64,000 nucleotides of DNA from Wuchereria bancrofti (GCA_005281725.1 SSBO01000001.1:10851776-10915775); one strand, 5' to 3'; counted from the stretch's first letter, positions 12,701 to 26,400 are shown. Program-made: numbers and translations. The notes: generated by a model not told the origin, from the sequence alone.

Positions 12701-15700
12701 TAATATACCATTTAAAATATGATAGATATTTATAAAAACAAGCAAAAAATCAAATAATAGTTTAATATTTTGTAACATAAATAATTCCCTAAAATATCTA
12801 ACTTGCATTTAACCTATTCCTCCACTATCTAAATTTGTTTATTTAAATTTTTGTTTACAGTTAGAAATTTAACATTTTGTAGTTTAACAATGATAAATTT
12901 CAATGTTAACGACTAATCATAGCTATTAGCTATTAGTATTTACTAAATTAGTTTAAAAAGTAACTTATTCAATTCGTATAAACTAGTTCAATTATAGCTT
13001 AATAAAATCTAGAAATATGTACACATAATAAATGCCAGAATTATAAAATAGAATTAAAATTTGCTAATACAAATATAAAATGTTAATGCATTTGAAACAT
13101 ATGTTTAACATGATATGATATCATTTTATCACATCTGTTATATCATACCACTTTTTTTCCAAACATTTCTCTCATATACTTACATCTGCTATTTAACGTT
13201 TATTAAATAACACATTTAAATCTTTTTTTTTTTTTTTTTTTTTTGTAGCAATAATACAACGATTATGTTACATGTACATTTATTACATACTAAAAATCGT
13301 ATTCATTTAACATTTTTTATCAGTAGTAGTCTTTTTTCTCTTTTTTTTTTTAAATAAGGGATTGAAATTGATGATAAGATGATAATAATGGTGATAATAA
13401 TAATAATAAAAAGAAAGATGCAATATGTTAAAAGCAAAAATAATAAAATGTATTTTGTATATGCAAAAATATTTTCATAAAACGTCGAAAATTCGTCATT
13501 TTTTATTTCATAAATTTAATGTACGTTATTTACAGATAGAATATAAATTTTTAGCTTTACGTATACGTAAAATGTTTACAAAAAAAAAAATAAAATGTTT
13601 ACAAAAGTATACACGAAATGTATATGAAAAAAACATATGGAAATGTAAACTTTTTTTTTTGTTGTTCAATAATTTTTTTATTTTTTAAATTTGAGAAATA
13701 TCTATTGAATTGAGTAGCAAATGAATAGATGAATAATCAATGACAGTTTGCAAATATTTATTTCAATCATAAAATTTCGAATTACTTTTTGATAGTAAAA
13801 AGAAAAATGACAATTGTAATTGACAGATAAGTGTTTGTTTTTTGTTTGGATCATTTCACATAACATTTTGATAGTCAAACAAAATTGCTATAAAGAATAA
13901 TATGAATTAGATTAATAATTATGCTAAAAAATTTTAATATATAATTGCATGAAATTTATACAAAATCAGGTAAGAATTTTATAAATTAAAATTATTATAT
14001 TTAAAAAAAAAAAGAAATCTTATTTATAGCTAAGCTATTAATGACAAGGAAAAATGATTGTTGTTATTAATAGCAGTGCTCGAGATTTGTTTACTTTCTA
14101 ATCAAATTTATCATCTCGAATTCATATCAATCATAAATGACAAATAGGTGGTTTTTGTTTGGATCATTTCATATAACATAAAATAAATTGCTGTAATTGC
14201 AAATTATTTATATTGAAACAAAACTTATTATAACAACGGAAAAGGAATTTAAATGAACAAATTGCTAATTGTAACAAAAAAAAAATGTAATTAGTTTAAA
14301 ATTTGATTAATTAAATGTAAATTAAACTTGTTCATATGATTGGATATGTACACGTAACGTTATTTCACGCTTTTATCTTCCGTTTAATCAAACTTTTCCG
14401 CTCATTGCTTCCAGTATAAATTGAAATTGTCCTGTTCTGATGCATTAAACTTTAATGACGTTGACAGTGCCTTGCACAAATAATCACGGCAGACAATTTT
14501 ACTCTTTGTAATCTGTCAATCAAGCTTCAATGTTTTTTTTTTGCTTTAAATCTATTTTTTTTTCTAAAACTAAAAATATGTTCCCAATTCATTTTTAAAA
14601 ACTAAAAGTCTTTAACTTTTATTTGAAAGTAGAAATGTTTAGGATTTGAGTTTTTCAGCTTATTAATTTACAAAGATAATAAGATTTTAAAAAATTTAAC
14701 ATTTCAAAAGTTATACAATCACAAAGAAAAGTGAATACTTGTAGAAAAAGTAAAGAAAAGTAATCGAATTAAAAAATATGATAAAACACTGTAAACTGCA
14801 TATATTTCTTACTTTGACAAATGTTTGTCGTTATTGATAATTTTTTTATCAATGAATCAATGAATTTTATTGCTTGTCTGGAATAGCCTTTGAATAGTTC
14901 CGGTGAAATATTGAAATATTAGAAGGAATTTTTAAGAAAAAAGGAAAACTTTGTAACATTTTGGTAAGATCATTCAAATTATTAGTGCAGTAAATTAGTG
15001 TAAAATTCAATAAAAATATTCGTATAAAATTTATTCCATTTTAAAACATTTTATCAACTAACTGGAAAAAGTAATAATTTTGAAAAAAAGTGGGGCAAAA
15101 AGAAAAGTAAAAAAGTTTTACAGTTCTTGTAATTCAATAAATTCTTTTATATTAATTGTATGACTAGTTTAATAAATAATTAACTTCATTGATGATAGTA
15201 TGTTTTTCCGGAAGTTCATTAGTAATCACTGCACACCTTTAATTTTCTTATTTAAGTGACAACTAAAGGAATGATAATAATAATAGTAACAACAATAATA
15301 GTAATGATGATAATAATAATAGAGATTTGAGTCAGGAAACCAGCAGTAATTCAAAATTCAATTTATTAAAATCAACAAAATTCAAAAAAAAAAGGATACA
15401 AAAAAAAAAGCTAATAAAATGTGCAAATATAAGTTTAGGTCGACAAATCTCATAGCAAAAAAATAGGAATATTATTGCAATGAAGTAGTACTTCAAAATG
15501 ACATCGGATAAAGGACATGCTAAATATTTCTTATCGTAAATATATATTGAATTTTTGACATCACTTTATCAAAAAAAAAAGGAAAGGGCGAGAAAAAAAA
15601 AAAAAAAAGAATTCCCAATAATTGAACTTTTTCCCTCAAACATTTGTATTTATTGATAATCTATGAAAGTTTCGATATTCACTTATATTTCATATTTTAT

Positions 15701-16905
15701 TCATATAAATCTAATTAATTAAAATTAACTTTCATATGTCAGCATTACAAAATAAAATAATAAGTTATAAAGCAAAAATAATCGAAATGAATTAAATGGA
15801 ATGCAATGCGAATATATTTAAAATTAAAAATTATTATCAGTTGATGTTTTTTCTATAATTTCATTCAAAAATTTAACAATCAACTTCTTCCGAATTGTTT
15901 ACTTTATTGAGAGATTGAAAAGTTTTCAAATAAAGACATTTAATCAATCGTTTAACTTAATTTGAATTCATTTTGATAAAAAATTAAAAAAGCTGAATGT
16001 TACATGATTCGATTACAAAAGCAACTAATGATAAGGATGATAAAATAATGTTAACATGATATTATCACAAATAATTCAACTATTCTGAAGGGGAAAAGCA
16101 TAATTATTATATGATTGCATGCAATCATTTGCAGAAAAATAATTGAGGAAGCATTATTTCATATATTACTACCAATTATCACCAATTGATCGATTTTAAG
16201 TTTACATGAAATCGATAAACTTTGAACTTAAAAAATTAATAAATAGCATATAAATAGATTGAAAATATTTTGTAAAATGAATTTAATGAATATTACATAT
16301 AAAGATTTCATCAAAAAAAAAAATCCTGTGGATATAAAGTTTATGATGAGATATGGATTTATTTGATAGAGTAACTATTAAATAAACTTAATTTTAATAG
16401 ACCAAATTTCAGCTTATATAAATTACTTCTGTTATTGAAAGTTATATATATTTTACTTTTTTTATATAAAAAATATGACAAAAACTTTTTTCCTACTTTT
16501 TTCTTAATATTATATTTTATTTTTTACTATATATTTTTAAACTTTTGTTTACTTTTGCTGTGTTGTATAATCTACTGAGTTCTAAATTTCACTATAACAA
16601 GTATATCAGAGATTGAAGAACAGAAGAAATGCTTGCAGTGCTAAAATGAATTCCAATTCTTTTACTAAAATATCAGTCTAATGAAGAGCTCTATAGCGAT
16701 CATTGATTATCACTGATTACCACCTGCTAAATGATGGAATGATGAATAAAACAAAAAAATCGATGAAGTAGTAAAATAATTGAAACAGTTTTTTTTCCGG
16801 ATAATAATATTGAAATAAATAAATAGTTTTATAATATGAATACCGATATTAACTGCTTCAGATACATGAATAATACTAATTCAAGGAAAAGACCAGTAAA
16901 GAACT
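9722..16905. other. AT-rich noncoding DNA
   Basis: No gene is supported. There are many homopolymer tracts (poly-T near 13221-13244), trinucleotide runs (GATAAT-type near 13380-13412 and 15270-15320) and an ATTA run near 10024-10042. A minus-strand segment about 14408-14520 is less AT-rich and has a phase-0 frame of about 38 codons (including CRDYLCKALSTSLKF) behind a TTGACAG acceptor, ending at a TGA. It could be an exon remnant, but nothing else supports it. Confidence 0.5.
12362..12441. repeat. Compound (CA)n microsatellite
   Basis: ATGT/ACAT-type units grade into interrupted and then uninterrupted CA dinucleotides. Noncoding. Confidence 0.9.
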
Positions 16906-16955
16906 GACCAATCAATCAATCAACCAATCGATCAATCAGTCAATCAATCAATCAG

Positions 16956-16996
<41 letters not shown>

Positions 16997-17048
16997 TCAA
17001 TCAATCAGTCAATCAACCAATCAATCAAATCAGTCAATCAATCAATCG

Positions 17049-17081
<33 letters not shown>

Positions 17082-17102
17082 ATCAATCAATCAGTCAATT
17101 AA
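16906..17102. repeat. (CAAT)n tetranucleotide array
   Basis: About 200 bases of CAAT repeats with scattered single-base variants (CAGT, CGAT, CAAC) and a few one-base insertions (CAAAT). The variants recur in the same local order, suggesting short internal duplications of about 30-60 bases. Noncoding in all frames because of the insertions. Confidence 0.95.
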
Positions 17103-17399
17103 TAAAGGAGTAATTAAATCGGTCAATAGAGGATTAATTAGTGAGACCGATGTTATTAAGCAATATTATTTCATCGATTATATTTACTCAAAATTTTATT
17201 CTAATTGTGAAGCAGCTGTTACATTATCGAAAATTTCCGGATTATTAGATCCGAAAACATTTGAATGGTAAAAGCACTGTTTAATGTTGGCCATTTGATC
17301 ATGCAAAGATTAATTATCAAATTACTGGTTCATCTGGTTTGGCTTATTATGGATGAAACAAGCTTATGTGAGCTAAATAAATAAGTGAAATTAATTTCA

Positions 17400-18190
17400 T
17401 TGTCAAAATTGGGTTGAAAATGGTAATTCGCAATTTTAATTTTGTTCCAAAGTGAAGTTTTAAAAAAAATTTTTTTTTTTTTGTTTTAGTCATCAAAAGA
17501 TCATTGTCATGTACGATGAAAATGCAATGTAAATAAAAATGTCACTTAACTTCAAAATAATTTTAATTTTGTAGTTTTATTAACACTTAAATAGAATCAG
17601 ATTTAATTTTATTTCGCTGTTTAAGTTACAAAAAATGATGCTAACTCTAAGGTCTTCATAACAATTCATACTTAAATTAGTAAGCAAAACTAACTTCAAT
17701 GTCAAGATTTAATTGACACTTATTTCCAAATTATTTTCAACGTTGAAATTTAATGAAAGCAATAATTATTTTAACTAATTTTTCAATTTCAACACTTTAA
17801 CGTTATTTTAAAATGAAGTTTTCATATATTTTTTCGGTTTAATTTTAAAAACAACATTACAAAAATGTGAGCAGATTATGTTCAATTAATTTGCATTCTT
17901 AAGAAAAGTGTCAAATAAATTTAAAATGAATTTATGATAGTAATTTTGTGCGTTTTTTTTTGTGTGTTTATTAACAGTACATAAAATACATAAAAACAGT
18001 ACATAAAATCATACTTTAATCAAATTCATTGATTAAACAATAGAAAATCATATCAACCAGAAGATTTAAATAATTTCGATGTATGAATTAATAAGCAAAG
18101 TGAACTTTAATGTTGAATTTAATTTGAAAACAGTAACTATTTTTTAATTTTTGCTTTAAAGTAAAATTTTTACAGATTTCTTTTTTGTCG
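17400..18190. repeat. Dispersed repeat, two degenerate tandem units
   Basis: Two diverged units of about 370 bases share ordered landmarks: an ATGAAAATG-like start, AAATAAAAATGTCA, a TTAACACTTAAATAGAATCA block, then GTTTAAGTTACAAAAAATGA and AACTTCAATGTCAA. The same ordered landmarks recur at about 35745-36430, again as a tandem pair, with a fragment near 32570-32670. No open frame is conserved between copies. It looks like an old noncoding repeat family, class unknown. Confidence 0.6.
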
Positions 18191-18619
18191 CATTTTTCTA
18201 ATCTACAATGGCAGCATCTGGGTATCAAAATAAATTTGTTATGCCATTGTTAGTGGATTATAATTTTTCGATTTTATGAACGCTTCAAAAAATATTTCAA
18301 TTAATATAATTCTAGAAAGTAACGAAATTAAACAATAAATGTTGCAAATTATTGTTTGTAACCTAATTTTAACATTAAAATTAAATATATTTCATAGTTT
18401 ACGCTCTTTTCCAACATCATTTTCTGTTATTTACACAATAAAATTAATTAAAATATGATTTTTTGAGTGCTAAAAAAATTGAAAAACTAATTTATTAACA
18501 TTACAAATTTATTTTGAACTTATTTGGCACTCTTTTTTTTGAATTGCACCTTCATCGGTTGCTATGATTGAATGTGATGTGCAAAAATTTGGTATGAAAA
18601 TGGTGTGTTGACCGAATGT

Positions 18620-19115
18620 GATGTTATCAGAATGATTTCTACCATTATCAATGCATAATTTAAAAATTAAATTCATTTTTGTTTGAAAAATAAATTGAAA
18701 ATTTTCAAATCATGTGATTTGTTAACCATTTTTTTCTTCATTTTATCAGCATTTCGAATAAAATTTTTGGTAATTTATTGTAACTAATACCAAATTATGT
18801 TGCTGAAGAAGGAAGATTATGTCCAATGAAATACAATAAAGACGTTTTATCAATCAAAATACCAAATTTTTTCAAGATAGTTGATAAAATGATCATTTTC
18901 AAATTTCTGAAAACATAAAATGATCTTCTTTCTTCAGTAACATAGTTTTTATAATAATCACAATAAATTATTAAAAATATTCATTATAATAATGAAATGG
19001 TTAACATTTGACATGATTTGTGCACTGTCAATTTATTTTAAATACGAAAATAAGTTTTATTGGATCTTATTTCTTAAATAGTGTATTAGAAATGATTAAA
19101 ATCATTCAGATAACA
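18620..19115. repeat. Long inverted-repeat (foldback) element
   Basis: The segment is an imperfect palindrome centred near 18863. TTGTTAACCATT (about 18719) pairs with AATGGTTAACA (about 18997). GTAATTTATTGT pairs with ACAATAAATTA, TTGCTGAAGAAGGAAGAT with ATCTTCTTTCTTCAGTAA, and the outer GTTATCAGAATGATT (about 18623) with AATCATTCAGATAAC (about 19102). Arms are about 200 bases each. There is no coding capacity, so this resembles a MITE or foldback element. A related copy lies at 31950-32510. Confidence 0.65.
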
Positions 19116-19586
19116 CGATCGTCATTTCGTAACTTTATTATAATTTCAAAATTGTTATTCTTATAAAATTCATTTTTTAAATTATCAAAGTGATCTTTTC
19201 AAGATTTAAACTACTTTAAATGGAAGTATCATCAAGTAAATTTCACATGTTAATGTTTTAACACTTCAAATATCTAAAAAATTATTTGTTATATATTTGC
19301 ACACATCATTTATGCTTGACATTGGAAATTTTGCTGAAATTCCATTTAATTTCAACTTTCTTTTTTGTAAAACCTTTTAGTTTTATAAATTGAAAACATT
19401 ACAAAGTAATAACATCTAATCAGATTATCAAATCACTTTTAAACTTGGCTACATACGGTGCTAATTTTTGCTTTCACAGAAAGCATAATAATATACAAGT
19501 TATTATAAGAAAAGGAAGTATCTTCATTTCAATAATATAAAGTGTCCTACCTATTTTCATCGTAAATATGATTCAAAATGTACGGA

Positions 19587-19814
19587 CATTATTACTTATA
19601 GAATTTGAAGTTCAACTTTCGGATATGAAGTAATGCTTTCTGATATCAACTGGCAAATCTGCTGCTGCATCCAGTAAACAAGATTCTTTGCTAAATTCTT
19701 CATAACTGGAAATTTACAGTCCTGTATTTTAAATTACTTTAACAAAGAACACTCATATCGATGCAGTTTCAGCTATATCCGAAAGTTGAATTTCAAATTC
19801 GATAAGTAATAATG
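19587..19814. repeat. 228-bp segment with 40-bp terminal inverted repeats
   Basis: Positions 19587-19626 and 19775-19814 are reverse complements over 40 bases with two mismatches (positions 14 and 24 of the arm). The arms begin CATTATTACTTAT and end ACTTTCGGATAT. The 148-bp interior has no notable frame, and I see no clear target-site duplication. It may be a small non-autonomous transposon or another stem-forming element. Confidence 0.7.
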
Positions 19815-20815
19815 CTCATACCGACACAAACAAAACATAGTAATCTAGCAAAATTTTAAAAAAAAATTTAGCAAACATTATTTAAACCATGAATTTTGAA
19901 CTGATTTACTAGATTCTTGTGATGTATCGATAAGTAGTATTATTTGTCATGTTGCTAAAATTTGTTTATTAGGAAAATTAGCATCTTCATATTAAACGAA
20001 CAAACTTTATAGAAATGTTAGTTTCATGGATGATAAACGTTAAGCATAATTTCACTATCAAACGATGTGAACTTTCTTCTCCAAATATCTGAAAAACTAT
20101 TTATTAACATTTTCATGCATGTTTTTGGAATAAGTTAACCATCAATTTCATTTTTTAAACCTAAACTAAGCTATGTACGAATGAAAACACTTTCGGCCAA
20201 TTTAAAACAATTCTGCTTATTTGAATTTAAGGCCGATCACGTGACAGATTTTATCAGTATTCACCAAGATCTTACTTATATCAGTAACCCAAACAACCTT
20301 AAATTTTACGTTTTAAAAAAGAATATGAATCCATAAACAATTTTTTTTTATAGTTGTTAGCATGTCACCAAAGAAATGAATACTTTTGAGCGCAATCATG
20401 CGGAAATTCAGCTATATGTCTTTTCAGTTTGTTAGTTCATCACGATGATTCAAAGTTATAAGCACGCTAGAGTTTTGAACAAAATTGTCTAGCATTTTTC
20501 ATTTTGCAGAACTAGTTCGGCTAGCTTTTCAAGTATGTTGATTAGCAGAAACTTACTTTTTTTCAAAAATATTCATGAAAGTTTTTGAAGAGATAGGAAT
20601 AATGAAGGAAATGAACTATAAAATGAAACAATGAGGGAATTTTCCTAAATTAAATGTAGAGAAATTAAATATAAAGATTAGGAAATTTAAAAACAGCTCA
20701 CATCTAAATCTGAAAGTTTTTTTAAATCTTATTTATATTTGTAGTTAAAACAATTTTAACTTAAACAGCTATAAAAAAATAAGATTTCATGTACGAAATG
20801 GTTAGAAATGTTTAC
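19815..20815. other. Noncoding stretch, nothing recognised
   Basis: Intermediate AT content with no convincing exon, RNA gene or repeat. It separates the small inverted repeat from the start of the GCATGC-rich region. Confidence 0.5.
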
Positions 20816-20843
20816 CTTTCGTATTTTGTTCGTAAATTTTGGC
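20816..20843 (-). CDS. Candidate 28-nt mini-exon
   Basis: Bounded on the minus strand by a strong acceptor (TTTAATTTGCAG) and a GTAAAC donor, it reads AKIYEQNTK plus one base. It resembles a second block at 21942-21979 (AKIFERF...). The two could be duplicated exons of one gene at the edge of the repeat array. It is too short to be convincing alone; its phases are compatible with the preceding block. Confidence 0.25.
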
Positions 20844-21941
20844 CTGCAAATTAAATGATATCAACAAGTAAAAAACAAAAATTACGAAAGAAAAAAAACA
20901 GAAAAATTAGCAAGAAGCATACAATGAATAGAAGTAAAATCAAACTGCATGCAAGGTAAGTGCAAGCAATCAATACGACTATTTCATAAATGAAAATAAC
21001 AAAATGGCATGCAGTATGTAAATGAAGAACACTTTTATGAACTCAATACAAATTACAATGATATTGTGTAAATTAAATAATCTCAACAAAAAAGCATACA
21101 ATGAATGAAATTAACAAAACAGCATGCAGAAAATAAAGCAAGAAAAAAGCATGCAATGAATTGAAGATGACGTAAATGGCCACGTAATAAACACATTTAA
21201 TCAAATTAAAACCATACAGTTAATAATAGAAAGAAAAATTATATTTGCAGTCAAAACAATTTTAACTTAAACAGTTTTAACTTTTAACATACAGTAGCAG
21301 CAACAGTAAGAAAAAAAATCATGCATTAATTAAAATTAGCATGCAAAAAGAAGATAATAAAGAAGATTCAAAACTACAAATAATTTAAAATATTATCAAA
21401 TAGCAAGAATAATTTAAATCAACAATAAAAAACACAGTTATTTAGCATGCAAAAAAAGCATGCATCAACAGCGAGTGTAAATTAGTGTTTATGGAAAGAA
21501 CAAAATTAACAAGGGATGTGTAGTAAATAGAAGTAATCAAAAAATGCAGTTAACCAAAATTATGCATGCAAAAAGACGCAACAAAAAAGTACATAAAAAA
21601 AGTACACAATTAGTTAAATTACAGAAAATACAAGGATCAACGACCAGTAAAATGCATTCAGTAGAAATAGCCAAAAATAGATAAACAAAATTTAAAAAAT
21701 TTAGAAAGTAATAAATAACAGAAAGAGATTCAAAATTGTTAGGAATATAAATTATTATCCAATAATAATGAGTAGTATTTTAGGCAATAACACTAATGAG
21801 TCAACAAAAAAAAGCATGTAATTAGCAAACATACAAAAAAGCATGCATCAACAACAGGTAAAGTAAGCAAAGTTTATAAAAAGTATGCAATAACTAAAAT
21901 ACAAAAGAAAAAAATTGAAAATATCGCTAGAAAAAACCTAC

Positions 21942-21979
21942 CTGATGAGCATTTGATAGAAATCGTTCGAAAATTTTAG
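21942..21979 (-). CDS. Candidate 38-nt mini-exon
   Basis: The minus strand reads (A)KIFERFLSNAHQ between a TTTGCAAG acceptor-like site and a GTAGGT donor, ending in phase 0. That fits the phase-0 start of the related block at 20816-20843. Its similarity to that block (AKI[F/Y]E) suggests exon duplication. The non-canonical acceptor and small size keep confidence low. Confidence 0.2.
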
Positions 21980-23280
21980 CTTGCAAATCAGTCGACATGA
22001 AAAAAGCAAGAAGCGAGTAGGAAAAATTACAAGAAGATGCAATGATCAGAAGTAAATGACAAAAGATGCATGCAAAAACAAAGTTAACGCAAAAATTTCG
22101 GAAGTTGTAAATAATCCAAAATATTACTTATTGTTAACAGGTTATATCAATAAAGAAAAGCATGCAGCTAATATAAAGCAAAAAATGCATGCATCAACAA
22201 CAAATATAAGTAAATATTTTTGGAGTAAGCTAATTTAACAAAAAAGCATGCAGTAAGCTATAAACAAAAGAATGTGTGCAGAAATGAAGTTAATTTAAAA
22301 AAAAAAAAAACTGTAAATAATCCAAGCATTGCGCAGTATTAGCAAGTGAGGTTAGCCACTATTAAAACTACGGAAAAGATACACACACATTAACGATTGA
22401 CAAAAAGCGTGCAGTTGATAGGAGCAGCCAAAAATGCATGCAAATACAAACATGCAAATAATAGGAAGCGATTCGAAACTGCAAATGATATTGAAAAAAA
22501 CCATGTTAAATTAACGAAAAAGTATACAATTGGTAAATGTGCAAAAAAAAGGCACGCAAAGCACCAAGTATAAATTATTGAACAAAGTTAATAAAAAGCA
22601 TGCAGCAACAAAAACTATATGTAATATAAAATGCCGTAATATAATATAAGCGAAATTAACAGAAAAGCATGCAGTTAGTAAAACTGCAAAAAAGGATGCA
22701 ACAACAATAAGTACCAGTTATCATTTTGAGGCAGTAAAGTTTACAAAAAGCATGCAGTAATTTTCGAGTAATGAAAAAATGTATACAAAAAAAAAAAAAA
22801 TGTCACCACAAAACGACTCGAAAAATTGAAGCAGTTCAGAATGTTACCTAATAATAATGAGTGACAGTGGCAAAAAAAGCATGCAATTAGTGAAACTGAA
22901 AAAGAAGACATGCAATGAAAAGCGTGCAGTAAGTTAAAAGTAAATGAAAGCATGCAGTAGGTTAAAAATGTGTGAGAAATAAATGCAAATAAATAACTTG
23001 AAATCGACAAGTCCAAAATATTACTGGTAAAATAGCAAATGCAACAACAATTAATAAAAAGTACGCAGAAGTAGTCGAAAATGCATGTAAGAAACAAAAA
23101 TACCGAAAAAGATTCCAAACTGCAAGTGATCGAAATATTAGTAAATAATAACAATAGGTTAAGTTAACAGAAAAAGCATGCAGTAAGTTGTAAGTATCGA
23201 AAATGCATGCAGAAACAAAGGAAACGGAATATTGTGCAGTATCAAAAATAAGTGAATCAAACAGAAAAATCATGCAGAAA

Positions 23281-26200
23281 GTAAATCAAAAATAAATACA
23301 TGCAAAAGCAAAATCAAGAAATAATGAAAATAAAAATAAATAAGGAAAAAATAATATAAATTAACATAAATAATACAAGCAATATAAATTATCATCCAAA
23401 AATAACAATCAGATTTACCAAGAAAAATAATGCATGCGATTAGTAAAACAACAAAACAACATGCATCAATAAATAAAAACATGCACTTAATAGAAATGAC
23501 TGAAAATGCATGTGAGAAAGGAAAGTAACGAAAAATATTCGAAACTGTAAACAATAAAAAATATTAGCCAATAATAACAATAAATTAAACTAACAGAAAA
23601 AGCATGCAGTAAGTTGTAAGTAACCAAAAATGCATGCAGAAAAGTGAACTAAACAGAAAAACCATGCAAAAAGTAAATCAAAAACACATCCAAAAGCAAA
23701 ATCAAGAAATAATGAAAACAACTAAGTAAGAAAAAAATTCATTTACATTTAATATAAATTATTACCAAAAAATAACAAATTAGATCTAAAAAAGCATGAA
23801 GTTAGCAAAACAACATGCATCAATAATTAATAAAAAGCATGCATTTAAGGGGAATAACCGAAAAACGTATAAGAAACAAAAGTAACGAAAAATATTTGAA
23901 ACTGTAAGTGATAAAAAATATTAGCCAATAATAACAATAACATGCGGCAAGTTATAAGTAGCCAGAAATGCATGCTATTGAGAAATAAAGAAAACGAAAA
24001 ATGCCTCAAACTGTAAATAAGAAAAAAAATATGACTCACTACAAAAAATAAGTGAACTAAACAAAGAAAATCATGCAAAAAGTAAATCAAAAATAAATAC
24101 ATGCAAAAATAAAATCAAGAAATAATGAAAACAACTAAGTAAGAAAAAAATTCATTTACATTTAATATAAATTATTACCAAAAAATAACAAATTAGATCT
24201 AAAAAAGCATGCAGTTAGCAAAACAACAAAAACGACATGCATCAACAATTAATAAAAAAACATGCACTTAGTAGGAGCAACCTGAAATGCATGCAAGGAA
24301 CAAAAGTATAGAAAAAGGTTCCAAACAATAAGTGATACAAAATATTAGCCAATAATACTGATAAGTTAAGTAAACAAAAAAGCATGCAGTAAGATATAAG
24401 TAACCAAAAATTCATGCACAAACAAAGGAAGCAGAAAATGGTTCAAACTGTAAATAATATAAAATGTTGTCCAATAGCAAAAGTGAAGAAAATAGAAAAG
24501 TCATGCAAAAAATCAAAAAAAAAAAAAATAAAGAAATTAATTAATTAAAAAGTCCATAAATATAAGTAATATAAATTATCTAAAAATAAAAGTGAAATTT
24601 ACAAAAAAAAAAAATGCATGCGATTAGAAAACAATAAAAAAGGCATGCATTAACAATTAATAAAAAACATGCATTTAGTAGGAAATAATCAAAAATGTAT
24701 GCAAGGAACAAAAGTATCAAAAATGTATACATGAAAAAGATTCCAAACTGCAAGTTATTAAAATACTAGTAAATAATAACAATAAATTAAACCAACAAAA
24801 AAGCATGCAGTAAGTTGTAAGTAACCAAAAAATGCACGCAGAAAAGTAAACTAAACAAAAAAGCCATGCAAAAAGTAAATCAAAAATACATGCAAAAGCA
24901 AAATCAAGAAATAATGAAAATAAAAATAAATAAGGAAAAAATAATATAAATTAACATAAATAATACAAGCAATATAAATTATCATCCAGAAATAACAATC
25001 AGATTTACCAAGAAAAATAATGCATGCGATTAGTAAAACAACAAAACAACATGCATCAATAAATAAAAACATGCACTTAATAGAAATGACTGAAAATGCA
25101 TGTGAGAAAGGAAAGTGACGAAAAATATTCGAAACTGTAAACAATAAAAAATATTAGCCAATAATAACAATAAATTAAACTAACAGAAAAAGCATGCAGT
25201 AAGTTGTAAGTAACCAAAAATGCATGCAGAAAAGTGAACTAAACAGAAAAACCATGCAAAAAGTAAATCAAAAACACATCCAAAAGCAAAATCAAGAAAT
25301 AATGAAAACAACTAAGTAAGAAAAAAAAATTGATAACTACGAGCAGTATAAACAAATTAGATCTAAAAAAGCATGAAGTTAGCAAAACAACATGCATCAA
25401 TAATTAATAAAAAGCATGCATTTAAGGGGAATAACCGAAAAACGTATAAGAAACAAAAGTAACGAAAAATATTTGAAACTGTAAGTGATAAAAAATATTA
25501 GCCAATAATAACAATAACATGCGGCAAGTTATAAGTAGCCAGAAATGCATGCTATTGAGAAATAAAGAAAACGGAAAATGCCTCAAACTGTAAATAAGAA
25601 AAAAAATATGACTCACTACAAAAAATAAGTGAACTAAACAAAGAAAATCATGCAAAAAGTAAATCAAAAATAAATACATGCAAAAATAAAATCAAGAAAT
25701 AATGAAAACAACTAAGTAAGAAAAAAATTCATTTACATTTAATATAAATTATTACCAAAAAATAACAAATTAGATCTAAAAAAGCATGCAGTTAGCAAAA
25801 CAACAAAAATGACATGCATCAACAATTAATAAAAAACATGCATTTAGTAGGAAATAATCAAAAATGTATGCAAGGAACAAAAGTATCAAAAATGTATACA
25901 TGAAAAAGATTCCAAACTGCAAGTTATTAAAATACTAGTAAATAATAACAATAGGTTAAGTTAACAGAAAAAGCATGCAGTAAGTTGTAAGAACCAAAAA
26001 ATCCATGCAGAAAAGTGACTAAACAGAAAAAACATGCAAAAAGTAAATCAAAAACACATGCAAAAGCAAAATCAAGAAATAATGAAAACAAACAAGAGAA
26101 AAATAATATAAATATATAAATTAATATAAATAATACAAGTAATATAAATTATCATCCAAAGATAAGAATGAGATTTACCAAGAAAAATAATGCATGCGAT

Positions 26201-26400
26201 TAGTAAAACAACAAAACAACATGCATCAATAAATAAAAACATGCACTTAATAGAAATAACCGAAAATGCATGTGAGAAAGGAAAGTAACGAAAAATATTC
26301 GAAACTGTAAATAATGAAAAATATTAGCCAATAATAACAATAAATTAAGCTAACAAAAAAGCATGCAGTAAGTTATAAGTAACCAAAAATGCATGCAGTA
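23281..26400. repeat. Segmental duplications inside the GCATGC array
   Basis: The block starting at 23301 recurs at 24891 (offset 1590), nearly identical for several hundred bases. After a deletion/replacement near 25330-25355 the match continues at offset 1577 to about 25780. Part of the same unit appears a third time from about 26158 (matching 23398 and 24988). The array therefore grew by repeated, unequal, kilobase-scale duplication. Confidence 0.85.

Noticed and set aside
22741..23554. Long minus-strand open frames of 94-137 codons in the GCATGC array
   Set aside because: They are hydrophobic Phe/Leu/Cys/Tyr strings that arise because the minus strand is T-rich. They overlap each other in different frames, repeat with the array and lack splice or start context.
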